From Fibrobacter sp. (GTDB lineage Bacteria; Fibrobacterota; Fibrobacteria; Fibrobacterales; Fibrobacteraceae): a stretch of 42,294 nucleotides of DNA. A model generated the notes under the pieces. That model did not search any database. It had not been told where the DNA came from and saw only the letters and a list, made by a program, of their open reading frames with translations. Below are positions 1-8,287 of this stretch, piece after piece. The position numbers and the translations under genes were made by a program. Position 1 is the stretch's first letter. Each line of letters opens with the position of its first letter. Location: the NCBI GenBank assembly GCA_024398995.1, contig JAKSIE010000015.1, forward strand, positions 1 through 42,294. The letters run 5' to 3'.

Positions 1-176
1 AAGCTGGTCGCGAAATCGGCCACAAGGAAGGCGTGCTGGTGGGTATCTCTTCTGGTGCAGCTCTCTGGGCTGCCAAGGAACTGGCAAAGCGCCCGGAAAA
101 CAAGGGCAAGACCATCGTGGCCCTGCTCCCGGACACCGGTGACCGCTACCTTTCTACCGCACTGTTCGCTGAATAA
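1..176 (+). CDS. cysK: cysteine synthase, C-terminal fragment cut by the window edge
   Basis: This is the last 57 codons of a PLP-dependent cysteine synthase (O-acetylserine sulfhydrylase), read from base 3 to a TAA at 174-176. The visible part contains the conserved [15 protein letters not shown] segment and the [12 protein letters not shown] ending typical of CysK. It is nearly identical to the end of the complete gene that follows at 295-1227, differing at about ten positions, so the two are tandem paralogues. A good hairpin terminator separates them, so the second copy probably has its own promoter. The start and the PLP lysine lie outside the window. Confidence 0.93.
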   Translation, partial: AGREIGHKEGVLVGISSGAALWAAKELAKRPENKGKTIVALLPDTGDRYLSTALFAE

Positions 177-212
177 ACCCGCTCGTTCCACAAGCTGGAT
201 ATTATTGAGAGG

Positions 213-253
213 AAAACGCTTGAAAGCACCATTGGCTTTCAGGCGTTTTTTTT
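213..253 (+). terminator. rho-independent terminator after first cysK
   Basis: The arms CGCTTGAAAGC and GCTTTCAGGCG pair with one G-U wobble around a short loop and are followed by eight T residues, 36 bases after the cysK stop. Confidence 0.85.
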
Positions 254-267
254 AATATTAGACTATA

Positions 268-281
268 GATTTTATAAAATC
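268..281 (+). promoter_or_regulatory. perfect 14-bp palindrome before second cysK
   Basis: GATTTTATAAAATC is a perfect palindrome 13 bases before the cysK start codon, just upstream of the AAGGA ribosome site. It includes a TATAAA-like -10. It may be an operator overlapping the promoter; AT-rich palindromes also arise by chance. Confidence 0.3.
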
Positions 282-294
282 AAGGATTTGCTTT

Positions 295-1227
295 ATGTCT
301 AAAATTTATACCTCTGTAGACCAGCTTATTGGACATACCCCGCTTCTGGAACTTTGCAATATCGAAAAGAAAAACAATTTGGAAGCCAAGCTTTTGGCAA
401 AGTTGGAGTATCTGAATCCTGCAGGATCCATTAAGGATCGCGTGGCCAAGAAAATGATGGACGAGGCGGAAAAATCCGGCAAACTGACCAAGGATGCTGT
501 AATTATCGAGCCTACTTCGGGAAATACCGGCATTGGCCTGGCTGCAGTGGCTGCTGCCCGCGGCTATCGCGTGATTATTGTAATGCCGGACTCCATGAGT
601 AAGGAACGCTGCATCTTGATGACCGCCTACGGCGCAGAACTTGTACTGAGCGAAGGTGCCAAGGGTATGGCAGGCTGCATTGAAAAAGCTGAAGAACTTT
701 TGAGAACAATTCCTAACAGCTTTATTGCTGGCCAGTTTGTGAACCCGGCGAATCCCGCAGCCCATGTGGAATCTACGGGCCCGGAAATTTGGGAAGACAC
801 CGATGGTAACGTGGATATTCTTGTTGCCGGTGTCGGTACCGGTGGCACCATTACTGGAACTGGCGAATATCTGAAGTCTAAGAACCCGAACATCAAGGTG
901 GTTGCTGTGGAGCCAGCGGCATCTCCTATGCTGTCTAAGGGCGTTGCCGGCCCTCATAAGCTGCAGGGTATTGGTGCGAATTTCGTTCCCGAGATTTTAA
1001 ACACCAAGATTCTTGATGAAATCATTGCGGTGGAAGCTGAATCTGCCTACGAATGTGCTCGAGAAATTGGAAAGAACGAAGGTGTTCTGGTTGGTATTTC
1101 TGCTGGCGCCGCACTTTGGGCCGCCAAAGAATTGGCGAAGCGTCCAGAAAACAAAGGCAAGAATATTGTGGTGATTTTGCCTGATACCGGCGACCGTTAT
1201 TTATCTACGGATTTGTTCGCTGAGTAG
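295..1227 (+). CDS. cysK: cysteine synthase (O-acetylserine sulfhydrylase)
   Basis: The 310-residue protein would make cysteine from O-acetylserine and sulfide in the cytoplasm. Visible family marks are the PLP lysine in NPAGSIKDR (about residue 45), the substrate loop EPTSGNTGIGLAA (about 74-86), the PLP phosphate loop GTGGTITGTG (about 180-190) and GISAGAALWAA near the end. Length is normal for CysK. The ATG at 295 is preceded by AAGGA with good spacing. It is the second of two tandem cysK-type genes; the copies may be regulated differently or use different sulfur donors, which cannot be judged here. A weak inverted repeat (about 1233-1262) follows the stop without a T run. Confidence 0.95.
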   Translation: MSKIYTSVDQLIGHTPLLELCNIEKKNNLEAKLLAKLEYLNPAGSIKDRVAKKMMDEAEKSGKLTKDAVIIEPTSGNTGIGLAAVAAARGYRVIIVMPDSMSKERCILMTAYGAELVLSEGAKGMAGCIEKAEELLRTIPNSFIAGQFVNPANPAAHVESTGPEIWEDTDGNVDILVAGVGTGGTITGTGEYLKSKNPNIKVVAVEPAASPMLSKGVAGPHKLQGIGANFVPEILNTKILDEIIAVEAESAYECAREIGKNEGVLVGISAGAALWAAKELAKRPENKGKNIVVILPDTGDRYLSTDLFAE

Positions 1228-1399
1228 TAAGCCTTTTTGGGGACGAAAAGTCCCAAAAGAAGGAATGTTGGATTGTAGAGTATTCTTTTATAGAATAATG
1301 ATTTGAAAATTATCCTTTCCTTTTATTTTACGTTGGTTGTATTTTTATGAACAACGGATGTTTGAGATTGTACGAACATAAAAAATGGGATGGTTTCAC

Positions 1400-2707
1400 A
1401 TGAATAGACTATGCTTATTTGGCGCTTTTCAAATGATGCTTTCTCTTTTTGTAGGTTGCGGGGAAGAAAATACTGGATTTGTCCCTGAAGAATTGTCCTC
1501 CGATTGCGGAGACATTTCCGAGGGCTCAATAACATATGATGCTATAACCAAGAGATTATTCGCTTGCGTTGATGGTGAAATGCTCCCGGTTGAGAATGTA
1601 ACCGATACGGTTTATTCTATTGACACAGTCCATTCTATAGATACAATTCATTCTGTAGATACCTTATACGTGGAACAAAAGCCTCCCCTGGGAACAGGAA
1701 TCTTGGATTTTCATCCCGATGAGGTAATGATTCCGAAATTAGAGAATCTTGTTCATCAGAAAAGAGATGAGCACTTTAGAGTGCGGGCTCAGCAAATAGT
1801 CCTTCTGCATATAACGGATATTCACGGTGATCAAAGAAATCTTGCGCGAGTAGAAGAATTCAGGAGTCATTACTCAAAGTACATTGATGAAGTAGTCCAT
1901 ACTGGCGATGCCGTACAGAATCGTTGGGTAGATGGTTATGACTTCTGGAGTGCTGCTGGAGCTGACAAGTATTTGTTTGTTTTAGGAGACCATGATATTA
2001 AATTCAAGGATTGGTCGAATAATGATGTGCCTGTAACGCAGCAGGACGTTTACGCTAGATACATGGCTCCTTTTGTAGACGGGTGGAATGCAGTCCAACC
2101 GGATAATGCGGCAAACGAAGCCCTGATGTATTACTACAAGGATATTGATAAAGGTGAAGGTCTGGAACGGGCAAAACTTAGAATGATAGCCTTGGACGAC
2201 TACCATTGGGACAATAAGCAGGCAGAATGGCTTGTGGCTGTTTTGGACGATGCCTTGGCAAAAGATTTTGCTGTCATTATCTTCACTCATGAAGGCCATG
2301 CTGTTACCAAGTATGAAAATAGTTCCTTCGCTTCCTTGGAGAATTTTGGAGACCCGGATGAAATCCTTGAGGCTCAGGTTGCCGTTGATGAGTTTATGAA
2401 TAAGGGCGGCGAATTTGTAATGTGGGTTAGTGGTGATGCTCATCAAGATGATATCGGCGTTCTTAAGAATTATCCTAGACAGATTGCCTATCGCGGTGAA
2501 ATTTCAGGAATTAATTCTGCAGAATGGAGCGATGGTTGGCGAAAGAGGGGAACCATAACCCAGGATTGTTTCACTTTGATTTCCGTCGATCGATTCGAAA
2601 AGGTTGTGCGTTTCTTGCGTATCGGATCGCACGTGGATCGCTACCAGCGTAAAAAGGAATCGATGTGCATCAATTACGCCACCACGAAAATGATTACTTC
2701 TGATTGA
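1400..2707 (+). CDS. metallophosphoesterase lipoprotein
   Basis: The protein has a lipoprotein signal ending in LSLFVGC (lipid-modified Cys20 from the ATG at 1400) and a calcineurin-like phosphoesterase domain from about residue 125. Metal-binding motifs appear in the expected order: HITDIHGD, VHTGDAVQ, VLGDHDI (the usual GNHD with N replaced by D), FTHEGH and SGDAHQD. Between signal and domain (about residues 70-93) is a short repeat of the form DTVYSIDTVHSIDTIHS, probably an extended linker to the membrane. An in-frame ATG at 1385 exists, but starting there gives a longer, less typical N-terminus; GGGA about 10 bases before 1400 supports the shorter form. The substrate is unknown. It stands alone on its strand. 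Confidence 0.8.
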   Translation: MNRLCLFGAFQMMLSLFVGCGEENTGFVPEELSSDCGDISEGSITYDAITKRLFACVDGEMLPVENVTDTVYSIDTVHSIDTIHSVDTLYVEQKPPLGTGILDFHPDEVMIPKLENLVHQKRDEHFRVRAQQIVLLHITDIHGDQRNLARVEEFRSHYSKYIDEVVHTGDAVQNRWVDGYDFWSAAGADKYLFVLGDHDIKFKDWSNNDVPVTQQDVYARYMAPFVDGWNAVQPDNAANEALMYYYKDIDKGEGLERAKLRMIALDDYHWDNKQAEWLVAVLDDALAKDFAVIIFTHEGHAVTKYENSSFASLENFGDPDEILEAQVAVDEFMNKGGEFVMWVSGDAHQDDIGVLKNYPRQIAYRGEISGINSAEWSDGWRKRGTITQDCFTLISVDRFEKVVRFLRIGSHVDRYQRKKESMCINYATTKMITSD

Positions 2708-2746
2708 TCGATGGACTGATTTGGTATATTTGGGACTGGAGGAATT

Positions 2747-2785
2747 ATGGCACAAACGAAGTATTGTGAAGAAACCTTGCTGTAA
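2747..2785 (+). CDS. possible 12-codon mini-gene with its own signals
   Basis: A 12-codon reading frame begins at an ATG with an excellent GGAGG site (2738-2742, five bases before the start). A TATATT -10-like hexamer lies at 2725-2730 and a strong terminator at 2804-2831. Promoter, ribosome site, short frame and terminator would together make a transcript of about 95 nt. I recognise no peptide family. It could be a leader or regulatory peptide, a small RNA, or the remnant of a lost gene's start. Confidence 0.3.
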   Translation: MAQTKYCEETLL

Positions 2786-2803
2786 ATAATCCATGTACTT
2801 TAG

Positions 2804-2831
2804 AAAATCCCTCTTGCTCAGGGATTTTTTT
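2804..2831. terminator. hairpin between convergent transcripts
   Basis: AAATCCCT and AGGGATTT pair around a seven-base loop and are followed by seven T on the + strand. A run of A before the hairpin means it could also stop pdxR transcription from the minus strand. Confidence 0.85.
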
Positions 2832-2839
2832 GTCTGCAG

Positions 2840-4282
2840 TTAACCGACTGCTACATCGTACAATGCATTTAGCGCTTTCTCCAAGTTTTTAAGAGACAGG
2901 GCGGAATAGTTGATGATGAACTGATGTTCGCTGGGGGTGGCTTCGGTGTAGTAATCCGAAAGGGCTCCGATGCGGATTCCTTTTTCGTTGGCCCGCTTGC
3001 AGAAATCTTCGTCGCTTAAGCGGGTTTTGATTTTCATGATGAAGTGAAGGCCAGCGTTTTCTTCGGAGATTTCCACCAGGTGGGAGAGCTTGCTTTTGCG
3101 AATGGCTTGAAGCAGAGCGTCACGGCGACCGCGGTAAAGATTGCGCATGCGATTGATGTGCTTTTCGAAGGAGCCTTCGTCAATGAATTTTGCCAGAGCC
3201 AGCTGTTCTAACGTTGAAATGGTGCAGGCGTAAAAGGAAAATTCCTCATGGAACTTTTTTGCTAGCGGTTTGGGCAATACCATGTAACTGAAGCGAGCGG
3301 AGGACGTTAACGTTTTAGAGAAGGTGTTGATGTAAATGACCTTGTCCATGACGTCAATGTTTTTCATGGCGGGAATGGGGCTGCCTGTCATGCGGAACTC
3401 GCTATCATAATCGTCTTCTACAATGTAGTGGTTGCTGGATTTTGCAGCCCAGCTCAGCAGTTCGTAACGGCGGCTTACCGGCGTTACGATGCCCGAGGGA
3501 AAATGGTGCGATGGCGAAATATGGATGACGTCGGTGCAGGTTTCTTCCAACTGTTCAACAATGACTCCGCTTGCGTCCATAGGAATGAAATTGCAGACCA
3601 CGTTCATTTTACGATAGATCTTGGAAATTTTGCTGTAGCCCGGGTCTTCTACGCCGTATTTTTTGTCGAAACCTAAAAGCTGAACTAGCAGCCCGTATAA
3701 GTAATCTGTTCCTGCGCCCACAATAATCTGGCTGGGGTCCACGTCCATATTGCGGAAACCTCGCAGCAGTTTTGCGATGGATTTGCGCAGCGCCAGCAAC
3801 CCACCGTAAGGGGAGGGCTCCATCAGTTCCCGCTGGTTTTCACAAATGATTTTCCGCATGTTTTTTGCCCAAGTGGAGAAGGGGAAACTTTCTGGATCCA
3901 CTTGGTTGTTGACGAAATCGGCCAGATATTTTTTTGGGGACGCTGGCTTTCCAATGCTGTTTTTATAAAAATTGCTGGACTGGCCCTCGGAATAATTTTT
4001 CTGTGCTTCCCTAGACTGTTTTAGGTTGGATTTTCCGGTGTCGATGGCAGAAACGAAAAAGCCCATGCGGGGCTTTGTGTAGATAAAACCTTCCGCCAAA
4101 AGTTGGGCATAGGCGTTCTCCACCGTAATGACGCTGACACCCAGATGTGCAGCAAAAGGGCGCTTGGAGGGCAACTTTTCGTCGGCAGGAATTGCTCCCG
4201 AAAGAATGTCCTTCTTGATGCACTTGTAGATGTAGTGGTACAGGGAATCGGAATCCGCTTTCTTGATGTCGTAACTGAGCAT
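2840..4282 (-). CDS. pdxR: MocR/GntR-type PLP-dependent transcriptional regulator (PdxR-like)
   Basis: The 480-residue protein has a GntR-type winged helix at the N-terminus (about 10-75, with LPSKRPFAAHLGVSVITVENAY) joined to a class I aminotransferase-like domain (about 125-475). That domain keeps the PLP lysine in NTFSKTLTSSARFS (K323) and the VEDDYDSEFR segment common in MocR regulators. It is divergent from pdxS and pdxT, the PLP synthase genes, so the likely role is sensing PLP and controlling vitamin B6 synthesis, as PdxR does in Gram-positive bacteria. An AAGGTCAGTT element sits two bases before its start codon on its own strand, mirrored on the pdxS side. Assignment as PdxR rather than another MocR member rests on context. 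Confidence 0.88.
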   Translation of the reverse strand: MLSYDIKKADSDSLYHYIYKCIKKDILSGAIPADEKLPSKRPFAAHLGVSVITVENAYAQLLAEGFIYTKPRMGFFVSAIDTGKSNLKQSREAQKNYSEGQSSNFYKNSIGKPASPKKYLADFVNNQVDPESFPFSTWAKNMRKIICENQRELMEPSPYGGLLALRKSIAKLLRGFRNMDVDPSQIIVGAGTDYLYGLLVQLLGFDKKYGVEDPGYSKISKIYRKMNVVCNFIPMDASGVIVEQLEETCTDVIHISPSHHFPSGIVTPVSRRYELLSWAAKSSNHYIVEDDYDSEFRMTGSPIPAMKNIDVMDKVIYINTFSKTLTSSARFSYMVLPKPLAKKFHEEFSFYACTISTLEQLALAKFIDEGSFEKHINRMRNLYRGRRDALLQAIRKSKLSHLVEISEENAGLHFIMKIKTRLSDEDFCKRANEKGIRIGALSDYYTEATPSEHQFIINYSALSLKNLEKALNALYDVAVG

Positions 4283-4283
4283 A

Positions 4284-4344
4284 AACTGACCTTAATCTGG
4301 ACTTATTAAAATAATAGAAAATTGAATATTTAAAAAGGTCAGTT
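4284..4344. promoter_or_regulatory. inverted repeat in the pdxR-pdxS divergent region, likely PdxR operator
   Basis: AACTGACCTT (4284-4293) and its exact reverse complement AAGGTCAGTT (4335-4344) are spaced 51 bases centre to centre. Each copy points towards the gene on its side. The left copy overlaps the ribosome-site region of pdxR, consistent with autoregulation. AT-rich sequence between them probably holds both promoters. Confidence 0.6.
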
Positions 4345-4370
4345 GAATGCCTAATTTATGGTCCGAAAAG

Positions 4371-4396
4371 GTGATCCCCGCCTGCGCGGGGATGAC
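4371..4396. repeat. GC-rich palindromic intergenic repeat of the 'GDPRLRGDDN' type
   Basis: ATCCCCGC and GCGGGGAT (4374-4381 and 4386-4393) form a perfect hairpin in otherwise AT-rich intergenic DNA. Similar short palindromes that translate to GDPRLRGDD or VIPACAGMT strings are dispersed in many bacterial genomes (for example dRS3-like repeats in Neisseria). A second similar fragment, GGAATGACA, occurs near 4450. It lies between the candidate operator and pdxS, so it would be in the pdxS leader. Confidence 0.55.
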
Positions 4397-4475
4397 AACG
4401 GGAAAGAAATTCTGGTTTTCCGAAACAGTTTTGGAACGGACTCGAACCGGAATGACATTAACAGTGAGGTAAAAA

Positions 4476-5363
4476 ATGTCCGAGAACTACATTGCAGAAC
4501 GTTACGAATTGAACAAGAATTTGGCTCAGATGCTGAAGGGTGGTGTCATTATGGACGTGACCACTCCAGAACAGGCAAAGATTGCTGAAGCCGCAGGCGC
4601 TTGCGCTGTGATGGCTTTGGAACGCATTCCTGCAGACATTCGCGCTGCCGGTGGCGTAAGCCGTATGAGCGATCCCAAGATGATCAAGGGTATTCAGGAT
4701 GCCGTTTCTATTCCGGTGATGGCCAAATGCCGCATTGGTCATTTTGCTGAAGCCCAAATTCTGGAAGCTATTGAAATTGACTACATCGACGAAAGCGAAG
4801 TCCTTTCTCCCGCCGATGATATTTTCCACATCAACAAACGCGATTTCAAGGTGCCCTTCGTTTGTGGCGCCAAGGATTTGGGCGAAGCTCTCCGCCGTAT
4901 TGAAGAAGGCGCTTCCATGATTCGTACCAAGGGTGAACCGGGTACTGGCGATATCGTGCAGGCTGTGCGTCACATGCGCCTGATGCAGCAGGAAATTTCT
5001 CGCCTTACTTCTATGCGTGAAGATGAACTGTACAACCGTGCCAAGGAACTTCAGGTTTCCTATGCCTTGGTCAAGTACGTTCACGATCACGGTAAGCTTC
5101 CTGTGGTGAACTTCGCCGCAGGTGGCGTGGCTACTCCTGCTGATGCTGCCCTCATGATGCAGCTGGGTGCCGAAGGCGTATTTGTTGGTTCCGGCATTTT
5201 CAAGTCCGGCAATCCGGTAAAGCGTGCTCAGGCTATCGTAAAAGCTGTGACCAACTACAAGGATGCAAAGCTTATCGCTGAACTTTCCGAAGATCTTGGC
5301 GAAGCCATGGTGGGTATCAATGAACAGGAAATCGCTCTCCTCATGGCTGAAAGAGGTAAGTGA
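4476..5363 (+). CDS. pdxS: pyridoxal 5'-phosphate synthase, synthase subunit
   Basis: PdxS builds PLP from ribose 5-phosphate, glyceraldehyde 3-phosphate and ammonia supplied by PdxT. The 295-residue sequence is typical: [13 protein letters not shown] with Asp27, the catalytic lysine K84 in [28 protein letters not shown], the second lysine in [11 protein letters not shown], and [19 protein letters not shown] with the phosphate-binding [15 protein letters not shown] precedes the ATG. The gene overlaps pdxT by one base, so the two form an operon with expected coupled translation. The leader carries the GC-rich repeat and probably a PdxR site. Confidence 0.98.
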   Translation: MSENYIAERYELNKNLAQMLKGGVIMDVTTPEQAKIAEAAGACAVMALERIPADIRAAGGVSRMSDPKMIKGIQDAVSIPVMAKCRIGHFAEAQILEAIEIDYIDESEVLSPADDIFHINKRDFKVPFVCGAKDLGEALRRIEEGASMIRTKGEPGTGDIVQAVRHMRLMQQEISRLTSMREDELYNRAKELQVSYALVKYVHDHGKLPVVNFAAGGVATPADAALMMQLGAEGVFVGSGIFKSGNPVKRAQAIVKAVTNYKDAKLIAELSEDLGEAMVGINEQEIALLMAERGK

Positions 5364-6034
5364 TGAATGAATCTCAATCCGCGCAAGTTTACGCGCGGCC
5401 TCTGATAGGTGTACTCGCAGTTCAGGGTGCATTCATTGAACATGAACAGATTCTTACTAAGCTTGGCGTAGAGACCGTGGAAATCCGACAGAAGTCGGAC
5501 CTGGTTCCTCCCGTAGGATTCGACCGTCCTTTCGACGGCCTGATTCTCCCTGGTGGTGAAAGCACTGTACAGGGCAAGCTCTTGAGGGAACTGGGTTTGT
5601 TTGAACCTCTGAAAAGAATGATTGAAGAGGGACTTCCGGTATTTGGAACATGCGCGGGTCTCATCCTCTTGGCAGAACACCTCAGCAACGATGCGAACAC
5701 CTACTTTGGCACCTTGCCTGTGACCGTTCAGCGTAACGCTTACGGCCGCCAGCTAGGAAGCTTCTATGCCGAATTGCCGTTCCGTGGCATCACTGATTCA
5801 GCAATGGACCGTCAAACTTCTGTGGCGAATGAACCAGACGTGGTTCCCATGACTTTCATCCGAGCGCCTCTCATTGAGTGCGTGAACGATGGTGTGGAAA
5901 TCCTGGCTGAAGCAAAAGGCGGAATCGTTGCCGCTCGCTACAAGAACCAGCTAGGCATTACATTCCACCCGGAACTGAACGAAGATACTCGAATCCACCA
6001 GTACTTTGTGAATATGGTTTTGGAAGTAGCATAA
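5363..6034 (+). CDS. pdxT: pyridoxal 5'-phosphate synthase, glutaminase subunit
   Basis: PdxT hydrolyses glutamine and passes ammonia to PdxS. Visible marks are GVLAVQGAFIEH near the N-terminus, the GGEST loop, the nucleophile Cys97 in FGTCAGLILLAE, and the His202-x-Glu204 pair in ITFHPEL. The ATG at 5363 shares its A with the pdxS stop (TGATG arrangement) behind an AAGAGG site; a GTG three bases earlier is a less likely start. The protein is a little longer than the usual PdxT (about 190-200 residues), partly from an N-terminal extension of about ten residues. Confidence 0.97.
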   Translation: MNESQSAQVYARPLIGVLAVQGAFIEHEQILTKLGVETVEIRQKSDLVPPVGFDRPFDGLILPGGESTVQGKLLRELGLFEPLKRMIEEGLPVFGTCAGLILLAEHLSNDANTYFGTLPVTVQRNAYGRQLGSFYAELPFRGITDSAMDRQTSVANEPDVVPMTFIRAPLIECVNDGVEILAEAKGGIVAARYKNQLGITFHPELNEDTRIHQYFVNMVLEVA

Positions 6035-6065
6035 CGGGTGCGCTAACATTATCTATTTTTGAGGC

Positions 6066-6824
6066 ATGTCTGCAAACCCGGCAATTTTTAACCGAACTAT
6101 TCGCCTCGTGGGTAACGAGGCTATGGATGTCATTTCCTCCAAACGCGTAATCATTTTTGGCGTTGGGGGAGTTGGTAGCTGGTGTGCCGAAAGCTTGGTC
6201 CGTTCTGGAATCAAGCACTTGACTATGGTGGATTCTGATCTGGTCAATGTTACTAATGTGAATCGCCAGCTGATGGCAACTACTAAAACTGTTGGCCAGG
6301 TGAAAGTGGATGTGCTGAAGCAACGTTTGCTGGAAATTAACCCGGATGCAGAAATTGAGGCTCGCGCTGAATTCTATTCTCAAGAAACCGCGGCCTCTTT
6401 CAAGTTGAAGGATTACGACTACATCATTGATGCCATCGATAGTCTTGATCCGAAAATGAATTTACTCATGAATGCCTCTCGCACCAAGGCGAAGGTTTTC
6501 TCTTCTATGGGTGCGGCCTTAAAGATTGACCCCACCAAAATTAAGGTTGCAGAATTCTGGGAAGCCAAGGGCTGTCCTTTGGCACGTGCTCTTCGCGACA
6601 AGTTTAAGAAAAATAATCTTCGCCCGTCTAAGAAAATCAAGGTGGTTTATAGCGAGGAATTGCTAAAGAACTTGGGCCCGGTGGCAAATGACGATGGAAG
6701 CCCTGCGGAATTTCGCAAGGTGGCCTATAACGGCACTATGGCGCATGCGGTGGCGATTTTCGGCTTTACTATTGCTGGCCTCGTAATGAAAGATATTTAC
6801 GACAAGAGCTTTAAACAGGGATAG
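6066..6824 (+). CDS. tcdA: tRNA threonylcarbamoyladenosine dehydratase
   Basis: TcdA (YgdL/CsdL) cyclises the t6A37 modification of ANN-decoding tRNAs to ct6A using ATP. The sequence shows an E1-like nucleotide fold: NRTIRLVGNEAMDVISSKRVIIFGVGGVGSWCAESLVRSG at the N-terminus (glycine-rich loop about residues 36-42), DSDLVNVTNVNRQLMA with the adenylation Asp and Arg, DAIDSLDPKMNL, and the TcdA-typical GCPLARALRDKFKK segment. The length of 252 fits the family. A TATTTT -10-like hexamer ends seven bases before the ATG, so the mRNA may be leaderless. Confidence 0.93.
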   Translation: MSANPAIFNRTIRLVGNEAMDVISSKRVIIFGVGGVGSWCAESLVRSGIKHLTMVDSDLVNVTNVNRQLMATTKTVGQVKVDVLKQRLLEINPDAEIEARAEFYSQETAASFKLKDYDYIIDAIDSLDPKMNLLMNASRTKAKVFSSMGAALKIDPTKIKVAEFWEAKGCPLARALRDKFKKNNLRPSKKIKVVYSEELLKNLGPVANDDGSPAEFRKVAYNGTMAHAVAIFGFTIAGLVMKDIYDKSFKQG

Positions 6825-6845
6825 ATAAATTCCTATATTTTAGGT

Positions 6846-7958
6846 ATGGATATAAATTCTTCTAAAAAGCGCGTGGCTGTTGGCCTTTCCGGTGGTGTTG
6901 ATTCTGCTTTGGCTGCATACTTGTTGAAACAACAGGGCTACGAAGTCATTGGTGTAACCATGGCCACTTGGGATGGCTCCATTAAAAACATGCCACACGT
7001 GGAAGGTCGCGAAGGCTGCTTTGGTCCTGGGGAAGACGAAAATATTGCCCAGGCAAAAACCGTGGCCGACCGTCTGGGAATTCCCCATTATGTGGTCCGT
7101 GTAACGGAAGATTACAAGCGAGAAGTTTTGGATTATTTCCGTGCTGAATATCGTGCGGGACGTACTCCTAATCCCTGCGTCCGCTGCAATCAGAATATTA
7201 AGTTTGGCGCCTTGCATTCTGCGACTCGTCGCATGGGTGTGGAATTCGATTATTTTGCTACCGGTCATTATGCCCGCGTGGAATTCAAGAATCCCAAGGA
7301 ACCCTTCCTTTACGCAGCCTTGGACGATTCCAAGGATCAGACCTACTTCCTTTCCCGCTTGACTGCGGAGCAGCTGTCTACAGTCATTTTCCCGTTAGGC
7401 GGAATGAAAAAGACCGATGTGAAGGCTTTGGCCGCCGAAATCGGCTGGGTGGATTTTGCTACCAAGAAGGAAAGCCAGGATTTTTTGGAATGTGGGGACT
7501 ATACCGTACTTTTTGATGAATCCGACAATAAGCCCGGTGACTTTGTGGACATGAACGGCAAGGTACTGGGCAAGCACCGCGGCATTATCCACTATACCAT
7601 CGGTCAGCGCAAGGGCTTGAACATTGGCGGCTTGCCGGAACCCTATTTCGTGGTGAGCATTGATGTTCACAAGAATCAGGTGGTCCTTGGTCCTCGTAGC
7701 GTCATGAGCTGCGTAGATGTGAATGCCGAAGAATTGAACTTGATGGTGGATGAGGATTCTCCGTTGTTGCAACAGCCCTTGACTGCACACATTCGTTTGG
7801 GCCATAAGGGTGCGACAGCTCACATTACGTCCTTAGATGTGTCCGCAGGTAAGATCAGCGTCCATTTCGATGAACCCCAGTTCGCTTCCGCTCCGGGCCA
7901 GATTCTAGTGCTTTACGCCGGCCAGGGCATTGTGGCTTCGGGCATTATTGCTAAGTAG
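6846..7958 (+). CDS. mnmA: tRNA-specific 2-thiouridylase
   Basis: MnmA adds sulfur to U34 of Lys, Glu and Gln tRNAs. The 370-residue protein has the PP-loop VGLSGGVDSALAAYLL (about residues 12-27), the two catalytic cysteines C111 in PNPCVRCNQNIKFG and C216 in DFLECGDY, SKDQTYFLSRL, and GQRKGLNIGG followed by the C-terminal beta-barrel. A TATATT hexamer (6834-6839) lies seven bases before the ATG with no ribosome site, suggesting a leaderless transcript. Its neighbour tcdA is also a tRNA modification gene. Confidence 0.97.
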   Translation: MDINSSKKRVAVGLSGGVDSALAAYLLKQQGYEVIGVTMATWDGSIKNMPHVEGREGCFGPGEDENIAQAKTVADRLGIPHYVVRVTEDYKREVLDYFRAEYRAGRTPNPCVRCNQNIKFGALHSATRRMGVEFDYFATGHYARVEFKNPKEPFLYAALDDSKDQTYFLSRLTAEQLSTVIFPLGGMKKTDVKALAAEIGWVDFATKKESQDFLECGDYTVLFDESDNKPGDFVDMNGKVLGKHRGIIHYTIGQRKGLNIGGLPEPYFVVSIDVHKNQVVLGPRSVMSCVDVNAEELNLMVDEDSPLLQQPLTAHIRLGHKGATAHITSLDVSAGKISVHFDEPQFASAPGQILVLYAGQGIVASGIIAK

Positions 7959-7962
7959 TACA

Positions 7963-7995
7963 AGAAAGGCGACACCTTGAGTGCCGCCTTCTTTA
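7963..7995 (+). terminator. terminator after mnmA
   Basis: AAGGCG-A-CAC and GTG-C-CGCCTT pair with one mismatch around CTTGA; the T-rich tail is short (CTTTAT). Confidence 0.65.
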
Positions 7996-8017
7996 TATGT
8001 CTTGAATTTACGAAAAC

Positions 8018-8287
8018 TTATCGTCTGATGGCGATGAAGTTAAGACCGATGGTTTGGGTGCTCATATCCTTCAGGCGAGCGTGGATGAGCGAGTCGTCAT
8101 CGCCCTGGGGATTAATGTGGAAGTCGACATAGGCTTCAATGCCCAGATTAACCCTTTCGGATGCAGGCCAGACGTGGCCAAGCTTTACACCGAGATTACC
8201 CCACCAAGCCTCGTTAAGGTAGATTTTGCGATTGGTTTCTACCTGGTACAAGCCGGTTCCCAGTTCAAGGTCGCAGCCGTTACAAAA
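8018..8287 (-). pseudogene. C-terminal remnant of a probable outer-membrane beta-barrel protein
   Basis: Reading the minus strand gives about 85 in-frame residues, from NGCDLELGTGLYQ to a stop at 8018, with alternating hydrophobic and polar residues (LGVKLGHVWP, VNLGIEAYVDF, TIGLNFIAIRR). This resembles the last strands of an outer-membrane barrel. There is no start codon with a ribosome site and no signal peptide. Upstream the frame soon meets a stop, and the DNA changes to bioD-like sequence in another frame. I read it as the 3' end of a gene whose 5' part was deleted. Function of the parent protein is unknown. Confidence 0.6.

Noticed and set aside
1233..1262. Inverted repeat after second cysK as a terminator
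   Set aside because: The stem CTTTTTGGGGAC/GTCCCAAAAG has no T run after it, so it was not listed as an intrinsic terminator.
4284..4344. Riboswitch or CRISPR-like repeat in the pdx intergenic region
   Set aside because: Only two 10-bp inverted copies exist, with no spacer series and no conserved aptamer pattern.
4358..4588. Small frame beginning MVRKGDPRLRGDDNGK
   Set aside because: The GDPRLRGDDN string is the usual readout of a dispersed palindromic repeat, and the frame runs into pdxS out of register.
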